Assembly (NCBI GenBank): GCA_030158305.1
Contig: JAOATE010000050.1
Location: 1-64,000, forward strand
DNA from: Burkholderiaceae bacterium
GTDB taxonomy: Bacteria > Pseudomonadota > Gammaproteobacteria > Burkholderiales > Burkholderiaceae_B
DNA: 64,000 nucleotides
Direction of reading: 5' to 3'
Shown here: positions 46,857 to 56,122 of the stretch, piece by piece
Layout of the letters: each line of letters opens with the position of its first letter
Position numbering within the stretch: position 1 is the first letter of the stretch
Translations under genes and position numbers: made by a program
Notes under the pieces: model-generated
The model's database searches: none
Told to the model about the DNA's origin: nothing
What the model saw: only the letters and a program-made list of their open reading frames with translations

Positions 46857-47657
46857 ATGAGTCTTGTTACAAACCCTGAAGATCAAGCCAAAATGCGGGC
46901 AGCTTGTCGCGACGCTGCAAAAGTTCTTGATTTCATCACTCCCTATGTCAAGCCAGGTGTGACGACTGGCGAACTCGATCAACTGTGTTTAAAGTTTTTG
47001 ACTGAGGAATTAAAGGTCAAATCGGCAACGGTTGGCTATGCCCCACCCGGTTACCCGCCTTTTCCAGGTGCGATTTGCACGTCGGTCAATCATCAAGTCT
47101 GCCACGGCATTCCAGGTGATAAAGTTTTAAAAAATGGCGATGTCCTAAATATCGACGTCACGATCATCAAGGATGGCTGGTTCGGCGACACTAGCCGTAT
47201 GTATGCCGTGGGTGAGACCTCTATTCTTGCGAAACGCCTCACTGAAGTGACGTATGAGTGCATGTGGCTAGGTATTGCTCAAGTCAAGCCAGGCAATACG
47301 TTGGGTGATATTGGAAGTGCCATTCAAAAATATGCTGAACAACAGGGATTTTCGGTTGTGCGCGAGTTTTGTGGTCATGGAATTGGTCAAAAATTTCATC
47401 AAGATCCCCAAATTTTGCATTACGGCAAAGCTGGATCGGGACAAAAGCTTGAGCCGGGCCTTATTTTTACGATCGAACCCATGATTAACGCAGGTAAAAG
47501 AGAGATCCGTCAGCTAGCCGATGGCTGGACGGTGGTGACGCGTGATCACAGTCTGTCTGCTCAATGGGAGCATACGATTATGGTGACTGACTCTGGATTT
47601 GAAGTGCTGACGCAATCGCCTGGAATGCCCGCACCGCCTGCCTTCATTCATCTTTAA
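46857..47657 (+). CDS. map: Methionine aminopeptidase, type I
   Basis: 266 aa from ATG 46857, the family length; the longer frame crosses the promoter. ICTSVNHQVCHGIPGDKVLK carries the substrate His, and the metal ligands are in LNIDVTIIKDGWFGDTSRM, FCGHGIGQKFHQDPQI, FTIEPMIN and AQWEHTIMVT. It removes N-terminal Met from nascent proteins. It is divergent from rpsB and followed by glnD after 69 bp. Confidence 0.96.
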   Translation: MSLVTNPEDQAKMRAACRDAAKVLDFITPYVKPGVTTGELDQLCLKFLTEELKVKSATVGYAPPGYPPFPGAICTSVNHQVCHGIPGDKVLKNGDVLNIDVTIIKDGWFGDTSRMYAVGETSILAKRLTEVTYECMWLGIAQVKPGNTLGDIGSAIQKYAEQQGFSVVREFCGHGIGQKFHQDPQILHYGKAGSGQKLEPGLIFTIEPMINAGKREIRQLADGWTVVTRDHSLSAQWEHTIMVTDSGFEVLTQSPGMPAPPAFIHL

Positions 47658-47726
47658 TTCTTTAGCTGCTGGCGTTTTTAGCTCAACGGTTTTTATTATT
47701 GTCTTAAACCTTAGTAAGGTATCCGG

Positions 47727-50336
47727 ATGACTCAACAAAGCGGACTCAATGACACTTTCAATGAGAGCATCGGCGTTATCCGGACAAAAATCCTGCTTGA
47801 GCGTCAAGCTGCCATTGAAAAGTATCGTGACAAGCCCCGTGCTGACTCCCTGCTTACCTCTCTCAAGCGAATTGCTGACCAAGCGTTGCGTCAGCTTTTA
47901 GAGCTCTATCCTCTACCAAAAGGAGCCGCCCTAGCCGCTGTAGGAGGTTTCGGTCGAGGAGAGCTTTACCCGTTTTCGGACGTGGACTTATTGATCCTGT
48001 TACCAGCTGAACCAAGTCCTCACGCAGAAGCGATATTGAGCGGGCTCGTGGCAGCAATGTGGGATGTAGGTCTTGAGCCAGGGTGCAGTGTGCGCACTGT
48101 CGAGCAATGCCTGGCTGAAGCACAGGCCGACATTACCGTTGAAACCTCTTTGCTAGAACTTCGTTGGATTGCGGGTAGTCGATCGCTCACTCAGGTGTTC
48201 ATGCAGCGCATGAAAGAGCAGCTGGATCCTAAAAGTTTTTATCAGGCAAAGCGCAGCGAGATGCAGCAACGCCACTCACGCTATCAAGATACGCCCTACT
48301 CCCTTGAGCCAAATTGCAAAGAGTCCCCTGGGGGCTTACGCGATCTGCAGGTGATCTTATGGATGGCCAAAGCGGCGGGTTTTGGCCAAAGCTGGGATCA
48401 AATTGCCCAGTCAGGATTACTGACACGAGCGGAAGCGCGTGATTTAAATCGCGCTGAACAAGCTTTCAAAAGACTTCGTATCGAGTTGCATTTGCTGGTC
48501 AATCGCAGAGAGGATCGTCTGCTGTTTGATTTACAGCATGGGCTGGCAGAAGCGTATCAAATCACTGCGAACGCGACGCGCCGCTCAAGTGAAATCTTAA
48601 TGCAGCGCTACTACTGGGCTGCGCGTCTGGTGACTCAACTTAATACGTTGTTGGTTCAAGCGATCGGAGAGCATCTTTTTCCGTTGTCTCAAACAGATGC
48701 CCGAAGGCTAGATGAACACTATGTCGTGAGGCATCATCGACTGGATATTATCGATGATGATCTGTTTCAAAAACACCCATCGGAACTGTTGCGTATCTTT
48801 TTAGTGATGCAGCAGAATCCCGAATTGACTGAGTTGTCGGCGCGGGCCTTGCGTGCGATTTGGCATGCTAGACATCTTATCGATGCTGCCTTTAGAGCGG
48901 AGCCTAAAAATAGACATTTGTTTATAGAGATCCTTAAACAAAACCAAGGGATCGTACATGCGCTGAGGCGGATGACAATGTTGAATATTTTGCCTCGCTA
49001 TATTCCTGCATTTCGTCGAGTGGTGGGCCAGATGCAACATGATTTATTTCATGTGTATACCGTGGACCAACATACTCTGGCCGTGTTACGTAATATTCGC
49101 CGTTTCACCATGCTCGAACACGCGCAAGAGTACCCTCTTGCCACCCGCTTGATAGCTGGGTTTGATCGTCACTGGCTGCTCTATGTCGCAGCACTCTTTC
49201 ATGACATCGCAAAAGGTCGTGGGGGTGATCACTCTACCCTTGGTGCTGAAGACGTCAAAAAGTTTGCGCGGACGCATGATCTTTCGAAGGATGAGACAGA
49301 GCTGGTGGTGTTTTTAGTCAGGCATCATTTGCTGATGTCACAAGTTGCGCAAAAAAAGGACCTCTCAGATCCTCAAGTGATTCGTGATTTCGCAGCGATT
49401 GTGCAGAATCCCAGAAATCTTACCGCGCTCTATTTATTGACGGTTGCTGACGTGCGTGGCACGAGTCCCAAAGTTTGGAATGCATGGAAAGGAAAACTGC
49501 TGGAGGATTTGTTTAACTTGACCCTAGCAGCATTGGGTGGATCTCTAGGAGATTCAAATACTGTTTTACGCCATCGTATGGATGAGGCCGCTAGTCTCAC
49601 ACGTCTGGCAGGTTTGCGTGACGATGCGAGAGAGACCTTTTGGGCTGAGTTGGATATTGCCTACTTCATGCGACATGATGCGCAAGAAATTGCCTGGCAT
49701 ACACGTCATCTTTATCACTGTTTTGGAACAGAGGAGACCGTAGTTAAAGCTCGTCCAACCGAGGGCGGTGAAGGTTTGCAAGTGATGGTGTACACGAAAC
49801 ATGTCAAGGAACTATTTGCACGCCTTTGTGGTTATTTCGGCTGTCGTGGGCTCAATATTCAGGATGCTCGGATTCACACCACTCGTCGTGGCTATGCGTT
49901 AGATAGTTTTATTGTGCTGCCAACAGATAAACAGCGTGATTTGCGTGCCGATGCTGCATTGATCGAGCATGAGTTATCGACTCAATTAGATCATTTAAGT
50001 CTGGCTGATTTAAAACACAAAATTAATACTCGTGCTTCACGACTCTCCAAAGCTTTTCCGTTTCCTCCATCAGTCGCAATTAAACCTGGTGACGATAATG
50101 CTTCATGGGTACTAGATATCACCGCGACAGACCGTTCGGGATTGTTAAGTGATTTAGCGCAATTATTTGTGGCTTTTAATATTCACTTGCAGACGGCTAA
50201 AGTCATGACCTTGGGTGATCGCGTTGAAGACGTATTTGTCATCAAAGGGGATGCTTTATCGCAGCCGCGTACTCAAAGGCAATTTGAACGTGCCTTACTC
50301 GATACCCTGTCTCAGGAGCAGCAGCGTGCAGCATGA
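47727..50336 (+). CDS. glnD: [Protein-PII] uridylyltransferase / uridylyl-removing enzyme
   Basis: 869 aa. Nucleotidyltransferase domain with GGFGRGELYPFSDVDLLIL near residue 74; the GlnD-specific helical region with YSLEPNCKESPGGLRDLQV; an HD hydrolase domain with YVAALFHDIAKGRGGDHSTL near residue 485; and two C-terminal ACT domains (about 690-765 and 795-869) that sense glutamine. It uridylylates and de-uridylylates PII in nitrogen control. Its 3' end overlaps the dsbB start by 11 bases. Confidence 0.96.
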   Translation: MTQQSGLNDTFNESIGVIRTKILLERQAAIEKYRDKPRADSLLTSLKRIADQALRQLLELYPLPKGAALAAVGGFGRGELYPFSDVDLLILLPAEPSPHAEAILSGLVAAMWDVGLEPGCSVRTVEQCLAEAQADITVETSLLELRWIAGSRSLTQVFMQRMKEQLDPKSFYQAKRSEMQQRHSRYQDTPYSLEPNCKESPGGLRDLQVILWMAKAAGFGQSWDQIAQSGLLTRAEARDLNRAEQAFKRLRIELHLLVNRREDRLLFDLQHGLAEAYQITANATRRSSEILMQRYYWAARLVTQLNTLLVQAIGEHLFPLSQTDARRLDEHYVVRHHRLDIIDDDLFQKHPSELLRIFLVMQQNPELTELSARALRAIWHARHLIDAAFRAEPKNRHLFIEILKQNQGIVHALRRMTMLNILPRYIPAFRRVVGQMQHDLFHVYTVDQHTLAVLRNIRRFTMLEHAQEYPLATRLIAGFDRHWLLYVAALFHDIAKGRGGDHSTLGAEDVKKFARTHDLSKDETELVVFLVRHHLLMSQVAQKKDLSDPQVIRDFAAIVQNPRNLTALYLLTVADVRGTSPKVWNAWKGKLLEDLFNLTLAALGGSLGDSNTVLRHRMDEAASLTRLAGLRDDARETFWAELDIAYFMRHDAQEIAWHTRHLYHCFGTEETVVKARPTEGGEGLQVMVYTKHVKELFARLCGYFGCRGLNIQDARIHTTRRGYALDSFIVLPTDKQRDLRADAALIEHELSTQLDHLSLADLKHKINTRASRLSKAFPFPPSVAIKPGDDNASWVLDITATDRSGLLSDLAQLFVAFNIHLQTAKVMTLGDRVEDVFVIKGDALSQPRTQRQFERALLDTLSQEQQRAA

Positions 50337-50805
50337 AATCAAACATTTACGATTGATTAGTTTACTCAGCATAGGTTCTGTTGCGATTGCTTTGGTTTCG
50401 CAGTATCAGTTTGATATGCAGCCCTGTGCGTGGTGTGTGTTTCAACGTCTTCTGTATCTAACGATCGGCATAGTGGCGTTACTGTTGACATTATTTAAAC
50501 TAAATCGTACGCGCTTATTGATTGGAACTGCTGGGATCATTGCGATCGCAATTGCTGGCCTGACCTCAGCTGTCTATCAGGAAAAAGTTGCAGCCAACAC
50601 CTTTTCCTGTGCACAAACTTTTGCAGACCAGTTGATGACAAAAAGCGGTCTGGATGCAGCCGCTCCGTGGTTGTTTGGTATTTACGCAAGCTGCATGGAG
50701 GCACGCATCAAGCTTTTTGGCATAGAGTATGCATGGTGGAGCATGGCGATGTTTAGCATGATTGGCGTGCTTGGCATCATCGCCTTGCTCAGAGTGCGCC
50801 GTTAG
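50326..50805 (+). CDS. dsbB: Disulfide bond formation protein B
   Basis: 159 aa from a GTG at 50326, which has AGGAG 7 bases upstream inside the end of glnD and gives the family length; the longer frame is buried in glnD. Four membrane spans, the quinone-side pair Cys34-Ala-Trp-Cys37 in QPCAWCVFQR, and the periplasmic pair Cys95 (TFSCAQTF) and Cys123 (YASCMEA). It reoxidises DsbA and hands electrons to ubiquinone. The stop shares TTAG with the convergent purF. Confidence 0.92.
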   Translation: MQHEIKHLRLISLLSIGSVAIALVSQYQFDMQPCAWCVFQRLLYLTIGIVALLLTLFKLNRTRLLIGTAGIIAIAIAGLTSAVYQEKVAANTFSCAQTFADQLMTKSGLDAAAPWLFGIYASCMEARIKLFGIEYAWWSMAMFSMIGVLGIIALLRVRR

Positions 50806-52316
50806 TTATCCTCGGCAGCAAACCCCATATTAAACAGAAGTCCATTTGAACCGTCTTGAGCCTGACCACGGTTGCGACCGACACGTTCGAGGTATTCTGG
50901 TGTGATATCGCCCGTGATGTATTCGCCGGTAAAACAGGAATTATCAAAGCGTGTCAGGGCCGGATTTAGGTCAGAGACGGAACGCTGCATTGCTTGAATG
51001 TCTTGGTAAACCAAAGCGTCCGCACCAATGATGTTGGCAATTTCTTCTTCGTTTCGACCCGTGGCAATCAATTCTTTTTGAGTTGGCATATCAATGCCGT
51101 AGACGTTTTGGTAGCGCACGGGTGGTGCAGCTGAGGCCATATAAACCTTGTTCGCACCCGCTGCACGGGCCATTTCGACAATTTCTCGACTCGTGGTGCC
51201 ACGCACAATCGAATCGTCAACCAGGAGAACGTTTTTCCCTTTGAACTCCATGCCAATTGTGTTGAGCTTTTGACGGACAGATTTTTTTCGAACAGCCTGA
51301 CCAGGCATGATGAACGTACGGCCTACGTAACGATTTTTAATGAGACCTTCGCGATAATTCAGTCCAAGCCGATCAGCAAGCTGCATCGCGGCCGGTCTGG
51401 AAGAGTCAGGAATTGGCATCACTACGTCGATATCACCCAGACGAAGTTGCTTGGCAAGCTTATCTGCCAAGTACTCACCCATCTTTAAGCGCGAGCCGTA
51501 TACGGATACACCGTCTAGCACTGAGTCCGGGCGGGCAAAATAGACGTACTCAAAGATACAGGGGGCATGAATCGCTCCAGGTGCGCACTGTTCACTGCTC
51601 AGTTTGCCATCAAGAGAAATAAAAATACCCTCACCTGGCTGTATATCGCGCACAAACTGAAAGCCTGAACCTTCAAGCGCAACGGATTCAGAGGCAACCA
51701 TCCACTCAACACCTTGTGGTGCATCAGATTGTCCTAAGCAAAGCGGACGAATACCATTCGGATCACGAAACGCGATGAGGCCATACCCGGCAATCTGAGC
51801 CACGACGGCATAGGCGCCTTTTACACGTTGATGAACGGCTTTTATCGCACGAAAAATCGCATGCTCATCTAAAGACACGCCATTTGCCGCTCGTTGAAGT
51901 TCGTGGGCAAGCACATTGAGCAAAACTTCAGAGTCAGAGTTTGTATTGATGTGGCGTTGGTCAACTTTAAAAAGTGACTCGCGTAGCTCATGCCAATTAG
52001 TCAAGTTTCCATTGTGAGCAAACGTAATGCCAAAAGGAGCATTTACGTAAAAAGGCTGAGCTTCTTCGACGCTTTCTGATGAGCCTGCTGTGGGGTAGCG
52101 AACCTGTCCGATTCCGGAGGTGCCAGGCAGTGAGCGCATATTTCTCGTACGGAACACATCTTTAACCAGTCCGTGCGCTTTGTACATGTTGAACTGGTTA
52201 CCATTTGAAGTCGCAATGCCGGCAGCATCCTGACCTCTATGCTGCAAAAGCAGCAATGCATCGTATATCAGCTGATTAACAGGACCGCGACCGACGACAC
52301 CAACAATTCCGCACAT
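50802..52316 (-). CDS. purF: Amidophosphoribosyltransferase
   Basis: 504 aa. It begins MCGIVGVVGRGPVNQL with the nucleophile Cys2 and no propeptide. The glutamine amidotransferase domain (1-240) has HNGNLTNWHELR and NTNSDSEVLLN; the phosphoribosyltransferase domain has VMPIPDSSRPAA and the PRPP loop VLLVDDSIVRGTTSREIV near residue 365. First committed step of purine synthesis. It is 45 bp downstream of cvpA, a very common pair. Confidence 0.97.
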   Translation of the reverse strand: MCGIVGVVGRGPVNQLIYDALLLLQHRGQDAAGIATSNGNQFNMYKAHGLVKDVFRTRNMRSLPGTSGIGQVRYPTAGSSESVEEAQPFYVNAPFGITFAHNGNLTNWHELRESLFKVDQRHINTNSDSEVLLNVLAHELQRAANGVSLDEHAIFRAIKAVHQRVKGAYAVVAQIAGYGLIAFRDPNGIRPLCLGQSDAPQGVEWMVASESVALEGSGFQFVRDIQPGEGIFISLDGKLSSEQCAPGAIHAPCIFEYVYFARPDSVLDGVSVYGSRLKMGEYLADKLAKQLRLGDIDVVMPIPDSSRPAAMQLADRLGLNYREGLIKNRYVGRTFIMPGQAVRKKSVRQKLNTIGMEFKGKNVLLVDDSIVRGTTSREIVEMARAAGANKVYMASAAPPVRYQNVYGIDMPTQKELIATGRNEEEIANIIGADALVYQDIQAMQRSVSDLNPALTRFDNSCFTGEYITGDITPEYLERVGRNRGQAQDGSNGLLFNMGFAAEDN

Positions 52317-52361
52317 GAAATTTCCTGATTACGGTTAAAACAAAATGAAACAAATTGAAAA

Positions 52362-52850
52362 CTAATAAGGCAACCAGTCATTCGCCGGTGGAGGCAATCT
52401 GAGCTTGATTTGCTGCACTACACCTACGACCTGCTTTGAAAACATGGCATTTTTCCACCATGGCTCCTCGGGTAATGGCGTATATCCAGCCAAAATAACG
52501 AGTATTAAAACAAAAAGCACCCCTCGAACAAGACCAAACAAGGCACCCAGTCCATGATCTGCTGGAGTGAGTCCAGTTTTACTTAACAGAGCCGCCAGTG
52601 TCATATTGATGAAGCCAATCGATAGCAAAACAGCAATAAATACACCTAAATAAGCAAGCGCCATGCTGACAAACGGCTGAGAAATCCATTGTGCGAACCA
52701 CTCTGAAACCGTAGGTCCCCACCAAATTGCCGCTAAAAATGCCGAGGCATACGCCACCAACGACAAGACCTCTTTAAGAAGGCCTCTGAGCAACCCCAGC
52801 ACCGCTGAGATTGCAAGTATCGCTAAGAGGACAAAATCGAAGCCCGTCAC
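52362..52850 (-). CDS. cvpA: CvpA family membrane protein
   Basis: 162 aa with four membrane spans. It opens MTGFDFVLLAILAISAVLGL and has the family's RGLLKEVLSLVAYASAF and GLFGLVRGVLFVLIL-like segments (DHGLGALFGLVRGVLFV). Named for colicin V production in E. coli; linked to envelope integrity in several bacteria, with no firm biochemical role. The start is a GTG that overlaps the SPOR gene stop (GTGA). Confidence 0.9.
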   Translation of the reverse strand: MTGFDFVLLAILAISAVLGLLRGLLKEVLSLVAYASAFLAAIWWGPTVSEWFAQWISQPFVSMALAYLGVFIAVLLSIGFINMTLAALLSKTGLTPADHGLGALFGLVRGVLFVLILVILAGYTPLPEEPWWKNAMFSKQVVGVVQQIKLRLPPPANDWLPY

Positions 52851-53665
52851 TGTGTAGTGATGAATGCACCGCCATAGCCTTGGGTGCGCAGACGTGTCTG
52901 GGCCGCTTGGGCTGCTTCGCGGGACTGAAAGGGTCCAACTCTCACTCGATATTTAGGACGACCATTCACATCGACGGGGCCATCTACAAATGCATTATTG
53001 AGTCCGGCAGCAATCAAAACATTACGCTGTTTTTGAGCATCCGCCGAGGAGTCCAGTGACATAGCTTGGACGACAAAATTTCCTTTGACAGGTGCTTTTG
53101 GGGTCGGAGCAGTCGCGACAGGGCTTCGCCCTTCGAGAAGCGCAAGCGCGCGTGCTGAGTCGTCTCTTCGCTGTTGCGCGCTAGGAGGTGCGGCGGGTGG
53201 TGTGGTGGGCGTTGATGCCGCAGGAGTCGTAGGTTTGGTGGCTGGAGTCGCTTTTCCAGCATCCGCAACATTCGCCTGGGGAGGTTTTTCGGTTGTTTCT
53301 GGTTTAACTTGCCCTGCCGCCGAGGGATTGTTTTCCGTTGTGTTGGTTCCAGTGTTTGAAGAAGCGACTTGACCAGCGGCATCGACCGAAGATGCGGTGG
53401 ATTCGGGACCAGACAAGTTAGGCTGAAAGGGTGTTTGCCGATCTGGGATACGAATCGGTATGTTACTTGCGACAGGGGCAGGCTCAGAATCAAGCAACAT
53501 CGGTAGAACAACCACTGCGGCAAGTATCAAGGCAACAGCACCCGCAAGACGTCGTCTAGCTTTGATACGGAGCTCCGCAGCTTGGGCCTCGCTCGTAACT
53601 GAGGGGCGCGGCTTGCCTGTGGGCTTACGCGAGGGGGCACTATCTTTTCTGGAAAACAGTCCCAT
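52847..53665 (-). CDS. SPOR domain protein (DedD-like)
   Basis: 272 aa. One membrane span at about residues 40-62 (ALILAAVVVLPMLL) with a basic cytoplasmic end, then a long Pro/Ala/Thr-rich linker (70-185), and a C-terminal SPOR domain from about 195 (FVVQAMSLDSSADAQKQRN start, PKYRVRVGPF, ALFIT-like end). SPOR domains bind glycan strands lacking stem peptides at the division septum, so a division role is likely. The gene order folC-SPOR-cvpA-purF is common in beta- and gamma-proteobacteria (dedD). Confidence 0.88.
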   Translation of the reverse strand: MGLFSRKDSAPSRKPTGKPRPSVTSEAQAAELRIKARRRLAGAVALILAAVVVLPMLLDSEPAPVASNIPIRIPDRQTPFQPNLSGPESTASSVDAAGQVASSNTGTNTTENNPSAAGQVKPETTEKPPQANVADAGKATPATKPTTPAASTPTTPPAAPPSAQQRRDDSARALALLEGRSPVATAPTPKAPVKGNFVVQAMSLDSSADAQKQRNVLIAAGLNNAFVDGPVDVNGRPKYRVRVGPFQSREAAQAAQTRLRTQGYGGAFITTQ

Positions 53666-53721
53666 TTAAAGCATCCTGACTGGAAAACAGACTGAAACAC
53701 AAGCGCTTTTAGCGTCCAAAT

Positions 53722-53744
53722 TTCACTTGCTCAAGCAAAGTGAA
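53722..53744. terminator. Weak hairpin between SPOR gene and folC
   Basis: TTCACTTGC and GCAAAGTGAA can pair with one bulged base and a TCAA loop. On the minus strand it follows folC by about 30 bp and is followed by ATTT. Short and uncertain. Confidence 0.3.
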
Positions 53745-53773
53745 TACAAAAACACGTTTAAACGTTGATTAAG

Positions 53774-55081
53774 TTAAGCATCTTTTTGAGAGCTGAGTGC
53801 TTCGGCAACCGTTAAAAACGATCCAAACACCACGATTCTATCATCCAGGTTACTTTTGCTGCGGGCCGCGGCAAAAGCTTCTTTGACAGAACCGTAGCCA
53901 GAAATTTGAACATCTTTTGGGGCTTTTGAGTCGGGATCCGCCAAAGTCTGCTGAATTTTCAATTGAATCGCTTCGCTAGAAAGTCCACGAGGTCCGGGCA
54001 AGGCCGCACAAAACCAGTGATCAATACGTGGCGCCATGTGACGAATGACAGATTCGATGTCCTTGTCGGCCAACATGCTAAAGACCGCGAAGGTATAAGG
54101 GTGAAAGCCCATATTGCCTAAGTTTTTCTCAAGCACTGCTGCTGCGTGAGGGTTGTGCGCCACATCCATGATGATGGTGGGTTGGCCAGGAAGAATCTGA
54201 AATCTGCCAGGTAAAGAAGCCTGAAGTAATCCTTGGCGGACCGCTTGCTGAGGAACCGCCAGGCGATCCCGCAGCGACTCCAGCGCAGCAAGTGCGGCAG
54301 AGGCATTTAAAAGCTGATTGGCCCCCCGTAGCGCAGGATAGGCAAGTGCATTGCGGCGTTGTTCACGCCCACCAAAGGCCCACTGTTGACGATCGCCCGA
54401 ATAATTGAAGTCACGACCAAATAACCAAAGGTCTGCACCAATTTGTTTGGCGTAATCCAGTAAAGATTGAGGCGGCGCTGGGTCGCTCACAATGGCTGGA
54501 CAGTCTGGGCGAAAAATATGGGCTTTTTCGAGACCGATTTTTTCACGAGTATCGCCTAGCCAGTCTACGTGGTCGATATCGACACTCGTAATGATTGAAC
54601 AGTCGGCGTCGACGATGTTGACTGCATCCAAGCGACCACCCAACCCGACCTCCAGCACCATCACATCAAGCGCTGATTCTGCGAATAGTCGCAAAACGGC
54701 GAGCGTGGTGAACTCAAAGTAAGTCAGGGATACTCCATGGCGAGCGGCTTCGATGGCTTCGAATTGTCGGACGAGTGCAGCATCGTTGACGATATCGCCA
54801 TTTACCCGGGCACGTTCGTTAAAAGTCATCAGATGGGGGGAAGTGTAAAGACCCACCCGATATCCGGCTGCCAGCAAAATCGACTCAAGCATGGCGCAGG
54901 TAGAGCCTTTGCCATTGGTACCTCCCACAACGATTTTGACGGCGGAGCTTTCTAAGGAAAGCCGATCTGCGACTTGGCGGACACGCTCAAGACCCATATC
55001 AATTGCGCTGGGATGCAGCGATTCGAGATACTCAAGCCAAATGTTTAGCGTAGCGCCAACAGGGGGATGCACGATCGCCAT
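53774..55081 (-). CDS. folC: Dihydrofolate synthase / folylpolyglutamate synthase
   Basis: 435 aa from ATG 55081, near the family length; the longer frame adds 46 unrelated residues. The opening TLNIWLEYLESLHPSAIDMG, P-loop VGGTNGKGSTCAMLESIL, LEVGLGGRLDAVNIVDADCS (shortened) and DHVDWLGDTREKIGLEKAHI are diagnostic of the Mur-ligase-like FolC family, and DVAHNPHAA marks the C-terminal domain. It adds glutamates to dihydropteroate and tetrahydrofolate. accD, often directly upstream in relatives, is absent; a divergent transporter is there. Confidence 0.95.
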   Translation of the reverse strand: MAIVHPPVGATLNIWLEYLESLHPSAIDMGLERVRQVADRLSLESSAVKIVVGGTNGKGSTCAMLESILLAAGYRVGLYTSPHLMTFNERARVNGDIVNDAALVRQFEAIEAARHGVSLTYFEFTTLAVLRLFAESALDVMVLEVGLGGRLDAVNIVDADCSIITSVDIDHVDWLGDTREKIGLEKAHIFRPDCPAIVSDPAPPQSLLDYAKQIGADLWLFGRDFNYSGDRQQWAFGGREQRRNALAYPALRGANQLLNASAALAALESLRDRLAVPQQAVRQGLLQASLPGRFQILPGQPTIIMDVAHNPHAAAVLEKNLGNMGFHPYTFAVFSMLADKDIESVIRHMAPRIDHWFCAALPGPRGLSSEAIQLKIQQTLADPDSKAPKDVQISGYGSVKEAFAAARSKSNLDDRIVVFGSFLTVAEALSSQKDA

Positions 55082-55188
55082 GGGGGTGTGATTCAAAATG
55101 AGCTGCGAAGTTTTGATTTTAACAGTGCATGACCGTTCGATATCCCTGCTTCCCCTGTGTGTAAAATCAATAGTCGGAAAGGAAACGC

Positions 55189-56118
55189 ATGTCCACCTCG
55201 CGCAAACCGCTTGACGCAACGGCTTACCTCTGCATCTTGATGCTTTGTACGCTCTGGGGCGGTCAGCAAATTCTCTTTAAGCTCACCATCGATGACATTA
55301 GTCCATCTATGCAGATTGGGCTTCGCTCCATTATTGGCTGTGTATTACTTGCACTGTTCATGTGGTACCAAGGCACCTCACTGGCATTGTGGAGAGGGCC
55401 TTGGCGCGCAGGGATGTTAGTTGGACTGATTTTCGGTCTGGAATGGTGGATGATTGGTGAAAGCTTAAGGTTGACGACGGCCTCGCATCTGGTGGTGTTT
55501 TTGTACACCGCTCCGATTTTTACTGCCCTAGGTTTGCACATCTGGGTTCCTGAGGAAAACCTGAGTCGTCGACAGTGGTTCGGTGTTTTCGTCAGTTTTA
55601 TTGGTATTGGGGTCGGATTTATTGGAGGAGCCAATCAGCCTCATTTTGACCTCAAGATGTTGCTGGGAGATTTATTAGCCCTCGGTGCAGGTTTAGGCTG
55701 GGCGGTCACAACAGTATTAATACGAACCACCGGACTTGCCAAGCTACCTGCGACGCAAACAACCTTTTACCAATTGTTTTTTGCTGCCCTCGCCCTGCTG
55801 TTTGCATGTTTTGTCACAGGACAACTTAATGTGCGGTGGAGTCCTTTTCTCGTCGTCAGCCTGATGAGTCAAGGTGTACTGATTGCGTTTTTAAGTTTGC
55901 TCGTGTGGTTTTGGTTGCTGAAACACTACCTCGCATCGCGGGTGTCGATTTTTACTTTTCTGACTCCATTGATCGGCGTGAGTTTTGGCGTGTTGATCTT
56001 GGATGAGCCTTTGCATGCTGAGTTTGTATGGGGTGCGCTGATGGTGATGCTAGGTGTCATCATGGTGAACTGGCCCTCTAAAATAGCCGCGATGACTGAA
56101 CAAGCAAAAAGCGTATAA
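55189..56118 (+). CDS. EamA/DMT family transporter
   Basis: 309 aa with ten predicted membrane spans in two EamA repeats (about residues 12-140 and 155-295). The repeats share PLxxxxxGVLILDEPLH-type ends, and the first span carries LMLCTLWGGQQILFKLTI. Members export amino acids, metabolites or nucleotide sugars across the inner membrane; the substrate is unknown. GGAAAGGAAAC precedes ATG 55189. It is divergent from folC and 4 bp from the TANGO2/NRDE gene, so the two form an operon. Confidence 0.88.
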   Translation: MSTSRKPLDATAYLCILMLCTLWGGQQILFKLTIDDISPSMQIGLRSIIGCVLLALFMWYQGTSLALWRGPWRAGMLVGLIFGLEWWMIGESLRLTTASHLVVFLYTAPIFTALGLHIWVPEENLSRRQWFGVFVSFIGIGVGFIGGANQPHFDLKMLLGDLLALGAGLGWAVTTVLIRTTGLAKLPATQTTFYQLFFAALALLFACFVTGQLNVRWSPFLVVSLMSQGVLIAFLSLLVWFWLLKHYLASRVSIFTFLTPLIGVSFGVLILDEPLHAEFVWGALMVMLGVIMVNWPSKIAAMTEQAKSV

Positions 56119-56122
56119 CGAT

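Noticed and set aside
53014-53523. Pro/Arg/His-rich minus-strand frame within the SPOR gene
   Set aside because: Out-of-frame shadow of the Pro/Ala/Thr linker; no start signal.
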